NCBI RefSeq assembly: GCF_006636215.1
Contig: NZ_VIFM01000107.1
Span: 1 to 35,101 of the forward strand
Source of the DNA: Myxococcus llanfairpwllgwyngyllgogerychwyrndrobwllllantysiliogogogochensis
GTDB lineage: Bacteria > Myxococcota > Myxococcia > Myxococcales > Myxococcaceae
Reading direction: 5' to 3'
Length of the DNA stretch: 35,101 nt
Positions 8,564 through 16,538 of the stretch are shown here, piece by piece (within the stretch, counting starts at the first letter, position 1; each line of letters opens with the position of its first letter). Position numbers and translations under genes: made by a program. The notes under the pieces were generated by a model that saw only the letters and a list, made by a program, of their open reading frames with translations, was not told the DNA's origin and ran no database searches.

Positions 8564-9307
8564 TTGAACCTTCGAGTCTTCGAGTCCGAGCAGGACGCGG
8601 CCGTCGCATGCGCCGCGCGAGTCCGCGAGGCGGTGACGTCTCATCCGTCGCTGGTGCTGGGGCTGCCCACGGGGCGCACGCCGCTCAACGTGTACCGGGA
8701 GCTGGTGGCGTTGCATGAGCGCAAGGCGGTGGACTGGTCTCGTGCGCGGACCTTCAACCTGGACGAACTGCTCGGGGTGTCGGCGGAGGATGGGGGCAGC
8801 TTTCGCGCGTACATGGACCGGCACTTCTTCCAGCGGGTGAATCTGTCGGAGGAGCTCATCCACTTCCTCGACGGCGCGGCGCCGGACGCGGAGGCCGAGT
8901 GCGCGCGCTACGAGGCGGAGCTGGCGGCGGAGGGTGGGCTGGGGTTGGTGCTTCTGGGCATTGGCGCCAACGGGCACCTGGCCTTCAACGAGCCCGCGGA
9001 GCAGTTGCAGGCGCGCTGTCACCGGACGCGGCTGAGCCGGGAGACGCGGGAAGCCAACGCGATGCTCTTCGGTGATGACCCGAGCCGCGTGCCATTGGAG
9101 GCGCTGACGTTGGGAATGGGGGCGCTCATCCAGTCGCGGCGCGCGATGCTGCTGGCGTTTGGCGAGGGCAAGGCGGAGGCGGTGAAGGCCATGGTGGAGG
9201 GCCCCGTGACTCCGCGCTGCCCCGCGTCGTTCCTGCAACTGCACCGCGACGTGGAGGTGTGGTTGGACAGGGCCTCGGCGAGCGCCCTGTCGGCGCGGAC
9301 TCAGTAG
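8564..9307 (+). CDS. nagB: Glucosamine-6-phosphate deaminase
   Basis: 247 residues, matching NagB length. The enzyme converts glucosamine 6-phosphate to fructose 6-phosphate and ammonia, linking amino-sugar breakdown to glycolysis. The signature GIGANGHLAFNEP supplies the catalytic His and Glu. FNLDEL matches the conserved Asp-containing loop, and LGLPTGRTP is the phosphate-binding loop. The Asn before Gly-His is the Bacillus-type variant, not a defect. TTG at 8564 is chosen because GGGAG lies 6 bases upstream and the protein then begins NLRVFESEQDA, as in homologues. Upstream in-frame starts would add a non-homologous leader of up to about 46 residues. Its stop overlaps that of the convergent VWA gene by 7 bases. 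The product feeds the phosphofructokinase encoded 2.5 kb away. Confidence 0.92.
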   Translation: MNLRVFESEQDAAVACAARVREAVTSHPSLVLGLPTGRTPLNVYRELVALHERKAVDWSRARTFNLDELLGVSAEDGGSFRAYMDRHFFQRVNLSEELIHFLDGAAPDAEAECARYEAELAAEGGLGLVLLGIGANGHLAFNEPAEQLQARCHRTRLSRETREANAMLFGDDPSRVPLEALTLGMGALIQSRRAMLLAFGEGKAEAVKAMVEGPVTPRCPASFLQLHRDVEVWLDRASASALSARTQ

Positions 9308-10962
9308 CGCGTCGGGTTCGCGTTGCGGACGAGGCGCGGCGACATCAGCTCGCGCAGCTTGCCGAGCAGGGTGAGGAACTCCTCGCGGTCTTCCTGGCCG
9401 TCCACGGCATCTTCGGCGAGCGAGTGGATGCGCGCGAAGCCGCGGTCATCCGTCGGGGTGGTGCCGCGCAGGAGGTCCGCGGTGCCGGCGACGGCGAGGG
9501 CGAAGCGCAGGTCGGAGGAGGCGGTCGACAGGGACTCGCGCACCTGGTGGCGCGGCAGGGTGAAGCGCTGCTCGGCGACCTCGGAGTCGCCGGGCTTCTT
9601 GGCGCGCACGCGGACGGTGGCCACGGTGGAGCCTTCTCCAGTGAGGTCCAGTTCGTAGAGCGCGGTGACGGTGTGGCCCGCGCCGATTTCGCCCGCATCG
9701 ACGGCGTCCTTGCGGAAGTCGTTGTCGGCGATGGCGCGGTTCTCGTAGCCGAGCAGCCGGTAGCCGCGCACGGCGGTCGGGTCGAACTCCACCTGGATTT
9801 TGACGTCCTGGGCGATGACCTCCATGGTGCCGCCGAGCTGTTCCTGGAGGACGCGGCGGGCCTCGCGCTCCGAGTCGATGTAGTAGCAGTTGCCGTTGCC
9901 CTTGTTGGCCAGGCGCTCCATCAGGTCATCGCGGTAGTTGCCCATGCCGAAGCCGATGGTGGAGAGGGTGACGCCTTCCTTCACGTAGCGACTGATGCTC
10001 TCCAGCATGGCGTCCGCCGTCTGGTTGCGGCCGAGGTTGGTGTCGCCGTCGGTGAGGACGACGACGCGGGAGACGCGGTTGGCTCCGGCCATGCGGACGG
10101 CGTGCTGGTAGGCCAGCTCCAGGCCGCTGCCCATGGCGGTGCCGCCGCCGGAGGAGAGGCCGTCGATGGCGGCTTCGATGACCTTGCGGTCGCGCGCGGG
10201 CGTGGTGTCCAGGACGGTGCGCACGTCACCGGCGTAGGTGGAGATGGTGACGGTGTCGGCGGGGTTGAGGCCGGAGACGGCGAGCTTCATCGACGTCTTG
10301 GCGAGCTCCAGCCGGTCCTGGCCGTTCATGGAGCCGCTGGTATCCACGAGGAAGACCAGGTGCGTGGGCTTGCGCTGGGCCTTGGCGACGTGGCGGCCCT
10401 GGAGGCTCACCTTGAGGATGTGCTGGCTGGGGGCGAAGGGGGAGGGCGCGGCTTCGAGGGCGACGTGGAAGGCGCCCTCGTCGGGCTTGGGCTCGGGGAT
10501 GCGGTAGCGGAAGTAGTTGACCCATTCCTCCACGCGGACGGTGTCGGCGGAGGGCAGCCGGTCTCCCTTCACGGCGCGACGGAAGAGGGCGTAGGAGGCG
10601 GTGTCCACGTCCACGGCGAAGGTGGAGAGCGGGTCGTTCTCGGTGCGGGTATAGGCGTTGGAGGCGAGGCGCTCCACATGCTGGCTGGGGGCGGGAGCCT
10701 CGGCGTAGGCGCCCGAGTTGAAGTGGCGCATTGGCTTGCGTTGCAGGGAGTCGACAGAGGCGGTCGCGCCGTCGTTGCCGTACGCGGTGTTCTCTCCGAA
10801 GGTGCGCATGCTCTTCCTGTAGGCCACGTCCGGGTTGCCGGCGAGCGATGCGGTGTTCGCCCCGAAATGCTTGCGGATGTTGTCGCCGAACAGGGTGACC
10901 ACGCCCACGAAGGCGAGCACGAGGGACAGCAGGGAGTAGAGGACCTTCAAGCGCTTGCTCAT
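9301..10962 (-). CDS. VWA-domain membrane-anchored protein (YfbK-like)
   Basis: About 553 residues. ATG 10962 (MSKRLKVLYSLLSLVLAF) gives an N-terminal membrane anchor; ATG 10992 would add ten residues. After a linker comes a segment with FAVDVDTASYALFRRAV and VRVEEWVNYFRY, which is the N-terminal module of YfbK-type proteins. A von Willebrand factor A domain follows, with an intact metal-binding MIDAS motif (FLVDTSGSM, a Thr in the DTVTISTY region, and VVVLTDGDTN). The C-terminal region (YRLLGYENRAI, LRELMSPRLV) matches the DUF3520-type tail. The family has no enzymatic role known to me and is thought to act in protein assembly or envelope functions. Both neighbours are unrelated, so the context gives no function. 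Confidence 0.88.
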   Translation of the reverse strand: MSKRLKVLYSLLSLVLAFVGVVTLFGDNIRKHFGANTASLAGNPDVAYRKSMRTFGENTAYGNDGATASVDSLQRKPMRHFNSGAYAEAPAPSQHVERLASNAYTRTENDPLSTFAVDVDTASYALFRRAVKGDRLPSADTVRVEEWVNYFRYRIPEPKPDEGAFHVALEAAPSPFAPSQHILKVSLQGRHVAKAQRKPTHLVFLVDTSGSMNGQDRLELAKTSMKLAVSGLNPADTVTISTYAGDVRTVLDTTPARDRKVIEAAIDGLSSGGGTAMGSGLELAYQHAVRMAGANRVSRVVVLTDGDTNLGRNQTADAMLESISRYVKEGVTLSTIGFGMGNYRDDLMERLANKGNGNCYYIDSEREARRVLQEQLGGTMEVIAQDVKIQVEFDPTAVRGYRLLGYENRAIADNDFRKDAVDAGEIGAGHTVTALYELDLTGEGSTVATVRVRAKKPGDSEVAEQRFTLPRHQVRESLSTASSDLRFALAVAGTADLLRGTTPTDDRGFARIHSLAEDAVDGQEDREEFLTLLGKLRELMSPRLVRNANPTRY

Positions 10963-11065
10963 GGAGCCTCGGGGCGTGGAGGGAGTCGTCATGCGTGAGC
11001 TACTCGTCGCACGAGTGCCTCACGCCGCGCGTCCGTCATTCGCCCGAGGTCGGTCAACGGGAGGA

Positions 11066-11134
11066 GGTCGGTCATCCGACCGATGCGGCTTACCCCGAAC
11101 GCGGGAGCCCCGCGGTCAGCTCACGCGGGGCTCC
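11066..11134 (-). terminator. Hairpins downstream of metalloprotease gene
   Basis: A perfect 11-base-pair GC-rich stem (11104-11114 with 11124-11134) lies about 80 bases after the metalloprotease stop. A second, smaller hairpin (11066-11071 with 11076-11081) lies beyond it. Neither has a T tract. The stretch also contains AGGTCGGTCA twice, 18 bases apart. Confidence 0.45.
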
Positions 11135-11214
11135 TATCTCAGGGAGTTCGACGGGGTATGTCCCTCGTCAGGGAGAAGGGCGCTTCCCGAAAGTCGCCTC
11201 TCGCCACGGCCAGC

Positions 11215-12531
11215 TCAGGGGTTGATGGTGAAGCTCAGCGCCCCGTACATGAGATGAGACATGGGGCCGGAGCCCGAGTCGACACCGTAGATGTAGACCT
11301 TGTGCGGCTGCCCATCCCGAAGCGCCGTCGGCACGGTGATGGTGAAGCCGTGGTTTCCAGCCACGCCGTAAATCTCGTTGATATAGCCGTTCGCCTCGTT
11401 CGCGGTGACCTGTGTATATGAAGCGCCACTGCCAGCGGCTCCGTCCCAGTAGGCTCGCACTTGAATTGCCGAGCTAGGGGTGTCGGAGTCGTACGCCCCG
11501 CCATAAATGGTGGACGTAATGGTGTGCTGCCACAGCCCTTCGTATGTATAGCCGTTCACGGTGCCCAGGGTTCCGCGTAGACTTGAATAGAGATTAGCCA
11601 TGCGGGCGACCTGCCCACTCGTGAACTCCCACATGCAGATGTCGTCGGTGTACCCCATGTAGTTGCGGACCGGATCCGTTCCAGGCATCGACGGGCAGCT
11701 GTCCACTGTCTGAGCGGGGCACCCCAACCAGGCATCGTCCATCGCAGGCGTGTCGCTGACCTCATCCCCGACGGAAGAACAGCCATTGCGCCAGGGGTGA
11801 TACAATCCCAGCCAGTGCCCGGCCTCGTGGACTGCAGTCATCCCTTGGTCGTAGTAGAGTTCCGTTCCACCTGGAAACGAGTTGTAATGAACGACCACCC
11901 CATCCAGTACGGCACCGTTGGTGCCAGAGAGCTGGGCGGGATTCGTTGCCCATCCCAGCACCCCGGCCCCAGGCGCCATGGTGTAGATGTTGAGTGTCGT
12001 TGCGCCGCCCTGGTGGAGCGCCTGCTTCATCGCCAGTTCGTTTGCGGACGCGGGAGTGGCAGGAGTGAGGTTGAACCACGTGCCATTCGTGGTGCGCGTC
12101 ACTCCTCGCTTCACGAAGTTGAAGCGACTCGAAGCCAAAGCCGTGGCATCGCCGTAAGCATCGTTCAGTTCGCGGATCTGTGCATCCAGCCAGGCTTCGG
12201 GCACATTCCCCTGTGACAGGGCAGGGCCGCTTTGGATGACGTGAAACCAGACGTCAATCGTCGTGAGCCCCACGAGACTTGTGGCGCGCAGTGTCGACGG
12301 ATCTTCTTCCGTGGTTACCCGCATTGCTTCCGTTTGTGCGGCCGTCGGCTCAGGCGTGCCACATCGCGCGCGGCTGAGAATCTTCTCCTTCGACGTGTTG
12401 CATCCCTCCGCGGAGTTGGACGCGGAAACTGACTCGGGACCTGGATTCTCATCGACAGGGCTACAGGCAGAGAGCGTCAGCCATGCAGCGGCCACGCTTG
12501 CATGCATCGACAGACTGGCATGTCTCGTCAT
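11215..12531 (-). CDS. M43-type zinc metalloprotease lipoprotein
   Basis: 438 residues. ATG 12531 is chosen because AAGGAAAG lies just upstream and the protein then starts with a lipoprotein signal ending in the lipobox LSAC. The catalytic zinc motif HEAGHWLGLYH (first His about residue 235) is followed by a Cys-containing insertion and the Met-turn RNYMGYTDD. This is the arrangement of the M43 (pappalysin/cytophagalysin) metzincin family. The C-terminal ~110 residues look like a separate beta-rich domain. It should be an exported, lipid-anchored endopeptidase, fitting the predatory and proteolytic life of myxobacteria. About 21 of the first 60 codons end in A or T, far more than in neighbouring genes, which suggests acquisition from elsewhere. 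It is probably monocistronic. Confidence 0.9.
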   Translation of the reverse strand: MTRHASLSMHASVAAAWLTLSACSPVDENPGPESVSASNSAEGCNTSKEKILSRARCGTPEPTAAQTEAMRVTTEEDPSTLRATSLVGLTTIDVWFHVIQSGPALSQGNVPEAWLDAQIRELNDAYGDATALASSRFNFVKRGVTRTTNGTWFNLTPATPASANELAMKQALHQGGATTLNIYTMAPGAGVLGWATNPAQLSGTNGAVLDGVVVHYNSFPGGTELYYDQGMTAVHEAGHWLGLYHPWRNGCSSVGDEVSDTPAMDDAWLGCPAQTVDSCPSMPGTDPVRNYMGYTDDICMWEFTSGQVARMANLYSSLRGTLGTVNGYTYEGLWQHTITSTIYGGAYDSDTPSSAIQVRAYWDGAAGSGASYTQVTANEANGYINEIYGVAGNHGFTITVPTALRDGQPHKVYIYGVDSGSGPMSHLMYGALSFTINP

Positions 12532-13056
12532 TGACTTTCCTTGGGTGTGCGGACGTCGCCGATGCTCCCGGTTTGTTCTGGGTCGGCCGCCGTGCCAGGA
12601 ATGACATATGTCGAATTTCCCTCCAAAGCTCAAGCGTCAAGGATTGTTGATGTGCTCTGTAAAATTACAGACACTGTCGTGCTTGAAATTTCCGGCGCAT
12701 GCGCGGCGCGATGGGTGATTGAGAGGTCTGCCTGATTGCGGTCGGGCTAATCTCTGCCTTTCGTCAGTCATCAGGCTGTGCTGGCCTTCGTCCTCATCCA
12801 ATTCGCAGCGATGAATCCATTGACGCGCAAGGGGTTGGACGATGGGGAACTCTGCGGCTGGTTTCTGGTCATCCGCGCCCAGCGCAGACCTTCGTGGCAA
12901 CTCAACCAGAAATCCGACGAGGTACGGCTTCGGTGGTCGCATCGTTGGATTCTTCGCCCACCCAACTGAGCGGGCTCAACGAGGGCGATGCAAACGCCGC
13001 GTCAGCACCCCAGAGACCATTCCACCCAATCGCCTGTTCGGGAGCAGGGCTGCCCT
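12532..13056. other. Gene-poor, lower-GC stretch
   Basis: 525 bases upstream of the metalloprotease gene and downstream of the transglycosylase gene. Short open frames exist on both strands (for example 12637-12942 on the minus strand), but none has a recognisable domain, ribosome binding site or the local codon bias. Base composition is visibly less GC-rich than the flanks. The part next to the metalloprotease probably holds its promoter. One candidate is TTGAGC (plus-strand 12629-12634) spaced 17 bases from CATATG, read leftward. A 16-base dyad lies at 12656-12671. Decayed coding sequence is possible but not shown. Confidence 0.5.
12656..12671. promoter_or_regulatory. Palindrome upstream of metalloprotease gene
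   Basis: TCTGTAA-AA-TTACAGA is a 7+7 inverted repeat about 125 bases before the metalloprotease start, in an otherwise GC-rich genome. Its TGTAA-N2-TTACA core resembles operators of dimeric repressors. It lies just upstream of the candidate promoter, where an activator could also bind. Confidence 0.4.
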
Positions 13057-13965
13057 TCAGCCCGGGCGAGTGTTCACCGTGACAGCGGGCTTCGCCTGCG
13101 TCGCGCGCGTCGGCGCTTTCGCGGGACCAGCCGCGCTCTTTGGCTTCGCCTTGGGTGCCACCGGTTTGGCGACGACCGCGCTGCGCGCCGGCGCTGCTGA
13201 CACCTTGGCGACGACCTTGGGGCGCACGGGGGCCACGGGCTTCGCCGCCACCTTGGGCCTCGCCTTCTTGCTCACCGCCGCCACGGCGGGACGCACATGC
13301 GCCACGGGCTTCGCCACCACGGCCACCACGGGCCGAGCACGCGCCGCCACCACGGGAACTGGACGAGGCGGCGGCTCCGGCGGCCGTGTCCGCACCCAGG
13401 CCGTGAGCACCTTGGGCACGTAGTACTCCGTCTCCCCATTCCTCGGCACGCGCCCATCCACCGCGCCAGGCCCCGCGTTGTACGCGGCCACCGCGAGCCT
13501 CACGTCGCGAAACCGCCGGAGCTGCTCGGCCAGATATCGCGCGCTCCCATCCAACGCGGGCGCCGGGTCGAACGGGTCCTCCACTCCCAGCATCACCGCA
13601 GTGGTGGGCATCAACTGCCCAGGTCCCATCGCGCCCGCCGGAGAGATGCGATGCACCCGCCCCTCCGACTCCACCAGCACCAGCGCCTGCAACAATCCCG
13701 CGGGCAGCCCGTGCCTCCGCTCCGCCTGGGCGATGAGCGGCTCCAGCGGCTCGTGCCCATCCAGCACGCACGACGGCCGGTGCGCCACATACGTGCGCAG
13801 CGCGTTCACCTTCATCTCCAGGAAGGACAGCGACAGCGGCGACACGTGCGTGTCACCCAGCCACGCAATGGCCGTGTTGATGAGGACCACCGGCGTGACA
13901 GCCGCCAGCCCCACCCACGCCCACCACGGAATGCTGAAGCCACCCAGGGCCCGCTTGCGCGCCAC
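13057..13965 (-). CDS. Lytic transglycosylase (SLT, GH23-like) with basic tail
   Basis: 302 residues. A membrane segment at about residues 14-36 anchors the protein. The SLT domain spans about residues 68-185: catalytic Glu99 in LVLVESEG, then SPAGAMGPGQLMP and AYNAGPGAVDG. These are the family landmarks for peptidoglycan cleavage by 1,6-anhydro-forming lysis. From about residue 190 the protein becomes a low-complexity Ala/Lys/Pro/Val/Arg tail with recurring VAKPVA and RPKV units, resembling histone-H1-like tails. The start is GTG, preceded by AAGGG and GGAG. It begins 9 bases after the stop of the TetR gene, so the two form an operon. The function of the tail is unknown; it could bind acidic cell-wall polymers. 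Confidence 0.9.
   Translation of the reverse strand: MARKRALGGFSIPWWAWVGLAAVTPVVLINTAIAWLGDTHVSPLSLSFLEMKVNALRTYVAHRPSCVLDGHEPLEPLIAQAERRHGLPAGLLQALVLVESEGRVHRISPAGAMGPGQLMPTTAVMLGVEDPFDPAPALDGSARYLAEQLRRFRDVRLAVAAYNAGPGAVDGRVPRNGETEYYVPKVLTAWVRTRPPEPPPRPVPVVAARARPVVAVVAKPVAHVRPAVAAVSKKARPKVAAKPVAPVRPKVVAKVSAAPARSAVVAKPVAPKAKPKSAAGPAKAPTRATQAKPAVTVNTRPG
13060..13395 (-). repeat. Degenerate AKPV-type tail repeat in transglycosylase
   Basis: The C-terminal ~110 codons encode degenerate repeats built on V-A-K-P-V-A and R-P-K-V, strongly basic and without aromatic residues. The DNA shows matching repetition of GCC-AAG-CCC-like codons. Confidence 0.65.
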
Positions 13966-13974
13966 ACTCCACCC

Positions 13975-14700
13975 TTAAGTGCGCTTGGCTCCCCCGTCCA
14001 ACTTCCGGCGCCCCTCCCGTGTCCCAGGCGGCACTCGCAGTCCGTCCAGCACCAGCGTCGTGAGCGCGTCCGGCAACTCCAGCGGATTGCCGATGTCCTC
14101 CTCACTCAACACCGCCAGCAGCAGCCGCTCCACCGCCCCCACCACCGCGAGCCCGCTCACCGCTGGCCGTATCGGCCGCAACAGCCCATGGGTGTGCGCC
14201 TTCTGGGTGATATCCACCGCATGCCGCGACACCTCCCGCGCCAGCTGCGCCACCTTCCGCCGCGCACCCACCGCCGGCCCCCGACTCTCCTGGAGGTACA
14301 GCCGCACCACGCCGGGGTACTGCAACAGCGCGCTCGCGATGACGGCCGCCATGGCGCGGTACGCCTCGAACATCGCCTCCACGCCCCGCGCGTTCCCGAG
14401 CGCCTGGCCGCACGCCTCCAACCCCGAGAGCAGCTCGCCCCGCACCGGCTCCAAGAGCGCCTCCACCAGCGCCGCCTTGTCGACGAAGTACCGGTAGAAC
14501 GTCCCCTTGGCCACCCCCGCCGCCTGGGTGATGTCGTCGATGGTCACCGCGTCCAGCCCCCGCTCCACGAAGAGCCGCAACGCCGCGTCCTCCAGCTCCT
14601 TCCTCCGCTCCCGCCGCGCCGTCTCCCTCGGGCCACCCGGCCGCCCCGGCCGCTTGTCCGCCTCCACGCCCCTGGCCTTCGTGCCGTCGCGGCTCACCAT
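13975..14700 (-). CDS. TetR-family transcriptional regulator
   Basis: 241 residues from ATG 14700. The N-terminal helix-turn-helix is typical: ALRLFVERGLDAVTIDDITQ, AAGVAKGTFYRYFVDKAALV, at about residues 40-80. A larger ligand-binding domain follows. A basic Arg/Gly/Pro-rich N-terminal extension (about 30 residues) precedes the HTH. A much longer in-frame extension to 15072 is rejected because it lies over the divergent hydroxylase gene. The regulator is divergent from the membrane hydroxylase gene, with a 97-base gap that contains an inverted repeat. It probably represses the hydroxylase and itself. The lytic transglycosylase is co-transcribed downstream. The ligand is unknown; a lipid is plausible given the target. 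Confidence 0.92.
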   Translation of the reverse strand: MVSRDGTKARGVEADKRPGRPGGPRETARRERRKELEDAALRLFVERGLDAVTIDDITQAAGVAKGTFYRYFVDKAALVEALLEPVRGELLSGLEACGQALGNARGVEAMFEAYRAMAAVIASALLQYPGVVRLYLQESRGPAVGARRKVAQLAREVSRHAVDITQKAHTHGLLRPIRPAVSGLAVVGAVERLLLAVLSEEDIGNPLELPDALTTLVLDGLRVPPGTREGRRKLDGGAKRT

Positions 14701-14735
14701 CGTGCGCTCCGACTCATTGCGTGATAGAAAAAGAG

Positions 14736-14749
14736 TGACCAAATAGTCA
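14736..14749. promoter_or_regulatory. Candidate TetR operator
   Basis: TGACCAAATAGTCA is an imperfect 14-base palindrome (TGAC...GTCA) in the AT-rich centre of the tetR-hydroxylase gap. It would overlap the -10 area of a rightward promoter if TTGCGT at 14717-14722 is the -35. The form is typical of TetR half-sites. Confidence 0.5.
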
Positions 14750-14797
14750 TGATATTGAGGGCGGGGAGTCGGCCGGGCGCCCCGCTGGAGAGCGACG

Positions 14798-15337
14798 ATG
14801 ATCGGCATCCCTCTGGGCTGGGCGTACTCCAATTTCGGCGAATGGGCGCTGCACAAGTACGTGCTGCATGGCCTGGGTCGACACCGGGGAAGCTTCTGGG
14901 GCTTCCACTGGCACGAGCACCACCAGGCGTCCCGCAAGCACGACATGCTGGATGACCAGTACCTGCGCTCGCTGTGGACCTGGTCCGCGCAGACGAAGGA
15001 GCTCCTGGGGCTGGCCGCGGTGGCCCTGGCGCACGCGCCGCTGTTCCCGGTGGCCCCCTTCTTCGTGGGCACCGTGTGGGCGTGCGCGGTGAACTACTAC
15101 CGCGTCCACCGCCGCGCGCACCTGGACCCCCAGTGGGCCCGGGAGCACCTGCCCTGGCACTACGACCACCACCTGGGCTCGGACCAGAACGCGAACTGGT
15201 GCGTGACGCACCCGTTCTTCGACAACCTGCTGGGCACTCGGCGCGAGTACCTGGGCGTGCAGCCCTCGGCCTCCACGGTGCCGGTGCCCATGGGCACGGG
15301 GGAACGCCTGACGTCCGCGTCCCCCGCGCACCCGTGA
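14798..15337 (+). CDS. Membrane di-iron hydroxylase (fatty acid hydroxylase/sterol desaturase superfamily)
   Basis: 179 residues. ATG 14798 has GGAG 7 bases upstream. The histidine boxes of the superfamily are readable: HKYVLH near the N-terminus, HWHEHH at about residues 47-52, HRRAH at about 106-110 and HYDHHLG at about 121-127. These ligate two irons for oxygen-dependent hydroxylation or desaturation of lipids. A hydrophobic stretch at about residues 70-100 fits a membrane hairpin. The protein is shorter than many family members, which suggests a minimal catalytic core. Its divergent partner is a TetR regulator, so expression is probably ligand-controlled. The substrate (fatty acid, sterol or carotenoid) cannot be told from the sequence. 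It ends 7 bases from the convergent lipoprotein gene. Confidence 0.88.
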   Translation: MIGIPLGWAYSNFGEWALHKYVLHGLGRHRGSFWGFHWHEHHQASRKHDMLDDQYLRSLWTWSAQTKELLGLAAVALAHAPLFPVAPFFVGTVWACAVNYYRVHRRAHLDPQWAREHLPWHYDHHLGSDQNANWCVTHPFFDNLLGTRREYLGVQPSASTVPVPMGTGERLTSASPAHP

Positions 15338-15344
15338 CGCGGGG

Positions 15345-15890
15345 TTAGAAGACGAGGTCGAAGTAGTTCGCCTTGGCACGCACGCCCGCGCACGCTTCGA
15401 TTCTCGCGTTCCAGTCGCGCGTGGGCAGCGAGCCCCGCGCCTCGAAGGTCAGCTCGAGCGCGTCCTCGCGGGCCATGTCCAGCAGGTTCACCGCGCCGCT
15501 GCCGGTGAGCCGGATGGACTGCGTGGGCGACGTGTTGGTGCGGCGGTACTCGCCAATGAGGATGCTCTCGCTGGTGCCCGGGCGGACCACGGAGACGCTG
15601 GCGCGCTCGATGCCACTCAGGTCCGTGCTGGACGTCACCTCGAAGCCCTTGAGCCGCAGCTCCGTCTCCACGTCGGTGTCCTGGGGAAGCACCTCGTCGA
15701 AGTCACCCAGCGGGAACTCCATCGAGTACTCGATGCTGAGGGTGCCGGGGAAGGCCGCCGGGAAGTCGACGTCGGGTTCTGCCTTGCAGATCTCCTCGGC
15801 CTCCGCCTCGATGAAGAAGAGCGAGTCGCAGCCGGTGGCGACGAGCGCACAGGTGGAGAGCACCAGGGCGCGGAAGGAATTCGTTCGCAT
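15345..15890 (-). CDS. Lipoprotein of unknown function
   Basis: 181 residues. A lipoprotein signal (MRTNSFRALVLSTCALVATGC) ends in the lipobox VATGC. The mature part is acidic near its start (IEAEAEEICKAEPDVDF) and has alternating hydrophobic strands, suggesting a small beta-sandwich. A second and third Cys (EICKAEP and IEACAGV) could form a disulfide. No family is recognised. It lies directly downstream of the barrel-like protein gene on the same strand with a 15-base gap, so the two probably form an envelope operon. Confidence 0.75.
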   Translation of the reverse strand: MRTNSFRALVLSTCALVATGCDSLFFIEAEAEEICKAEPDVDFPAAFPGTLSIEYSMEFPLGDFDEVLPQDTDVETELRLKGFEVTSSTDLSGIERASVSVVRPGTSESILIGEYRRTNTSPTQSIRLTGSGAVNLLDMAREDALELTFEARGSLPTRDWNARIEACAGVRAKANYFDLVF

Positions 15891-15905
15891 GGTGTGTCTC
15901 CAGAC

Positions 15906-16538
15906 TCAGAAGAAATAGAAGAGGAAGCCCACCTTCACGGAGGGGATGGTGGCGCGCACGGTGAGGTTTCGCGCGGTGATGTCCGACTCGTCCGTGGCGT
16001 CTTCGATGAGCGCGCTCGCGTCGTCCACGCCCATGCGCACGTAGCTCAGGCCCAGGTGCAGGAAGAAGTTGAACCGGTTGGCGGCGCCGATTTCGAGCCC
16101 CACGCTGCCGGCGACGTAGTCGTAGCTGATGTCGCGGATGGCGGACGTCGCCGACGTGGGCGTGGCGCCGAGCCAGTCCACCACGTCGTTGTAGTCGGAG
16201 CCGAAGTAGTGCCCGCCCTCCACGTTGATGGAGGGGGAGATGAACGTCTGCATCGGAAGGAGGCTGAGGCCGCCCCGAAACCCCAGGCTCAGCGTGTTGG
16301 TGGTGGGGCCTGCTTGCAGCCGCAGCCAGGGCAGGGGCTTGAAGACCGCGGACACGCCGATGCCGTGGGGCGCGCCCGCATCCACCAGCAGTCCCAGGCG
16401 GTAGGGCTCCGCGCCCGCCGTCTCCTCCTGCGCGTGGGCGGCGGCCCCGGTGGCCACCGCCACGAGGCAGGCCAGGGCCGTGCCATGTCGTCGGAGGGAT
16501 GCCGCACGTCGTCTCGTCGAAGGTGTTGCCATCGTCAT
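15906..16538 (-). CDS. Outer-membrane beta-barrel-like protein
   Basis: About 210 residues (ATG 16538 preferred; a GTG at 16550 is also possible). The N-terminus is basic (RRRAASLRRHG), followed by a hydrophobic stretch and an AHAQ cleavage site, so it is exported by Sec. The mature part alternates polar and hydrophobic residues in strands such as YRLGLLVDAGA, FFLHLGLSYVRMG and VKVGFLFYFF. It ends in an aromatic Phe, the outer-membrane barrel signature. The size suits an 8-strand barrel. No closer family is recognised. The gene is upstream of, and probably co-transcribed with, the lipoprotein gene. Confidence 0.72.
   Translation of the reverse strand: MTMATPSTRRRAASLRRHGTALACLVAVATGAAAHAQEETAGAEPYRLGLLVDAGAPHGIGVSAVFKPLPWLRLQAGPTTNTLSLGFRGGLSLLPMQTFISPSINVEGGHYFGSDYNDVVDWLGATPTSATSAIRDISYDYVAGSVGLEIGAANRFNFFLHLGLSYVRMGVDDASALIEDATDESDITARNLTVRATIPSVKVGFLFYFF

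Noticed and set aside
9259..10998. 579-codon plus-strand frame opposite the VWA gene
   Set aside because: Gly/Val/Ala-rich shadow of the VWA protein with no recognisable motif.
12637..12942. 101-codon minus-strand frame in the gene-poor stretch
   Set aside because: No ribosome binding site, no domain and codon use unlike local genes. It may be remnant sequence but cannot be supported as a gene.
14701..15072. Long N-terminal extension of the TetR gene
   Set aside because: It would overlap the divergent hydroxylase gene and remove the shared promoter. ATG 14700 gives a normal TetR protein.
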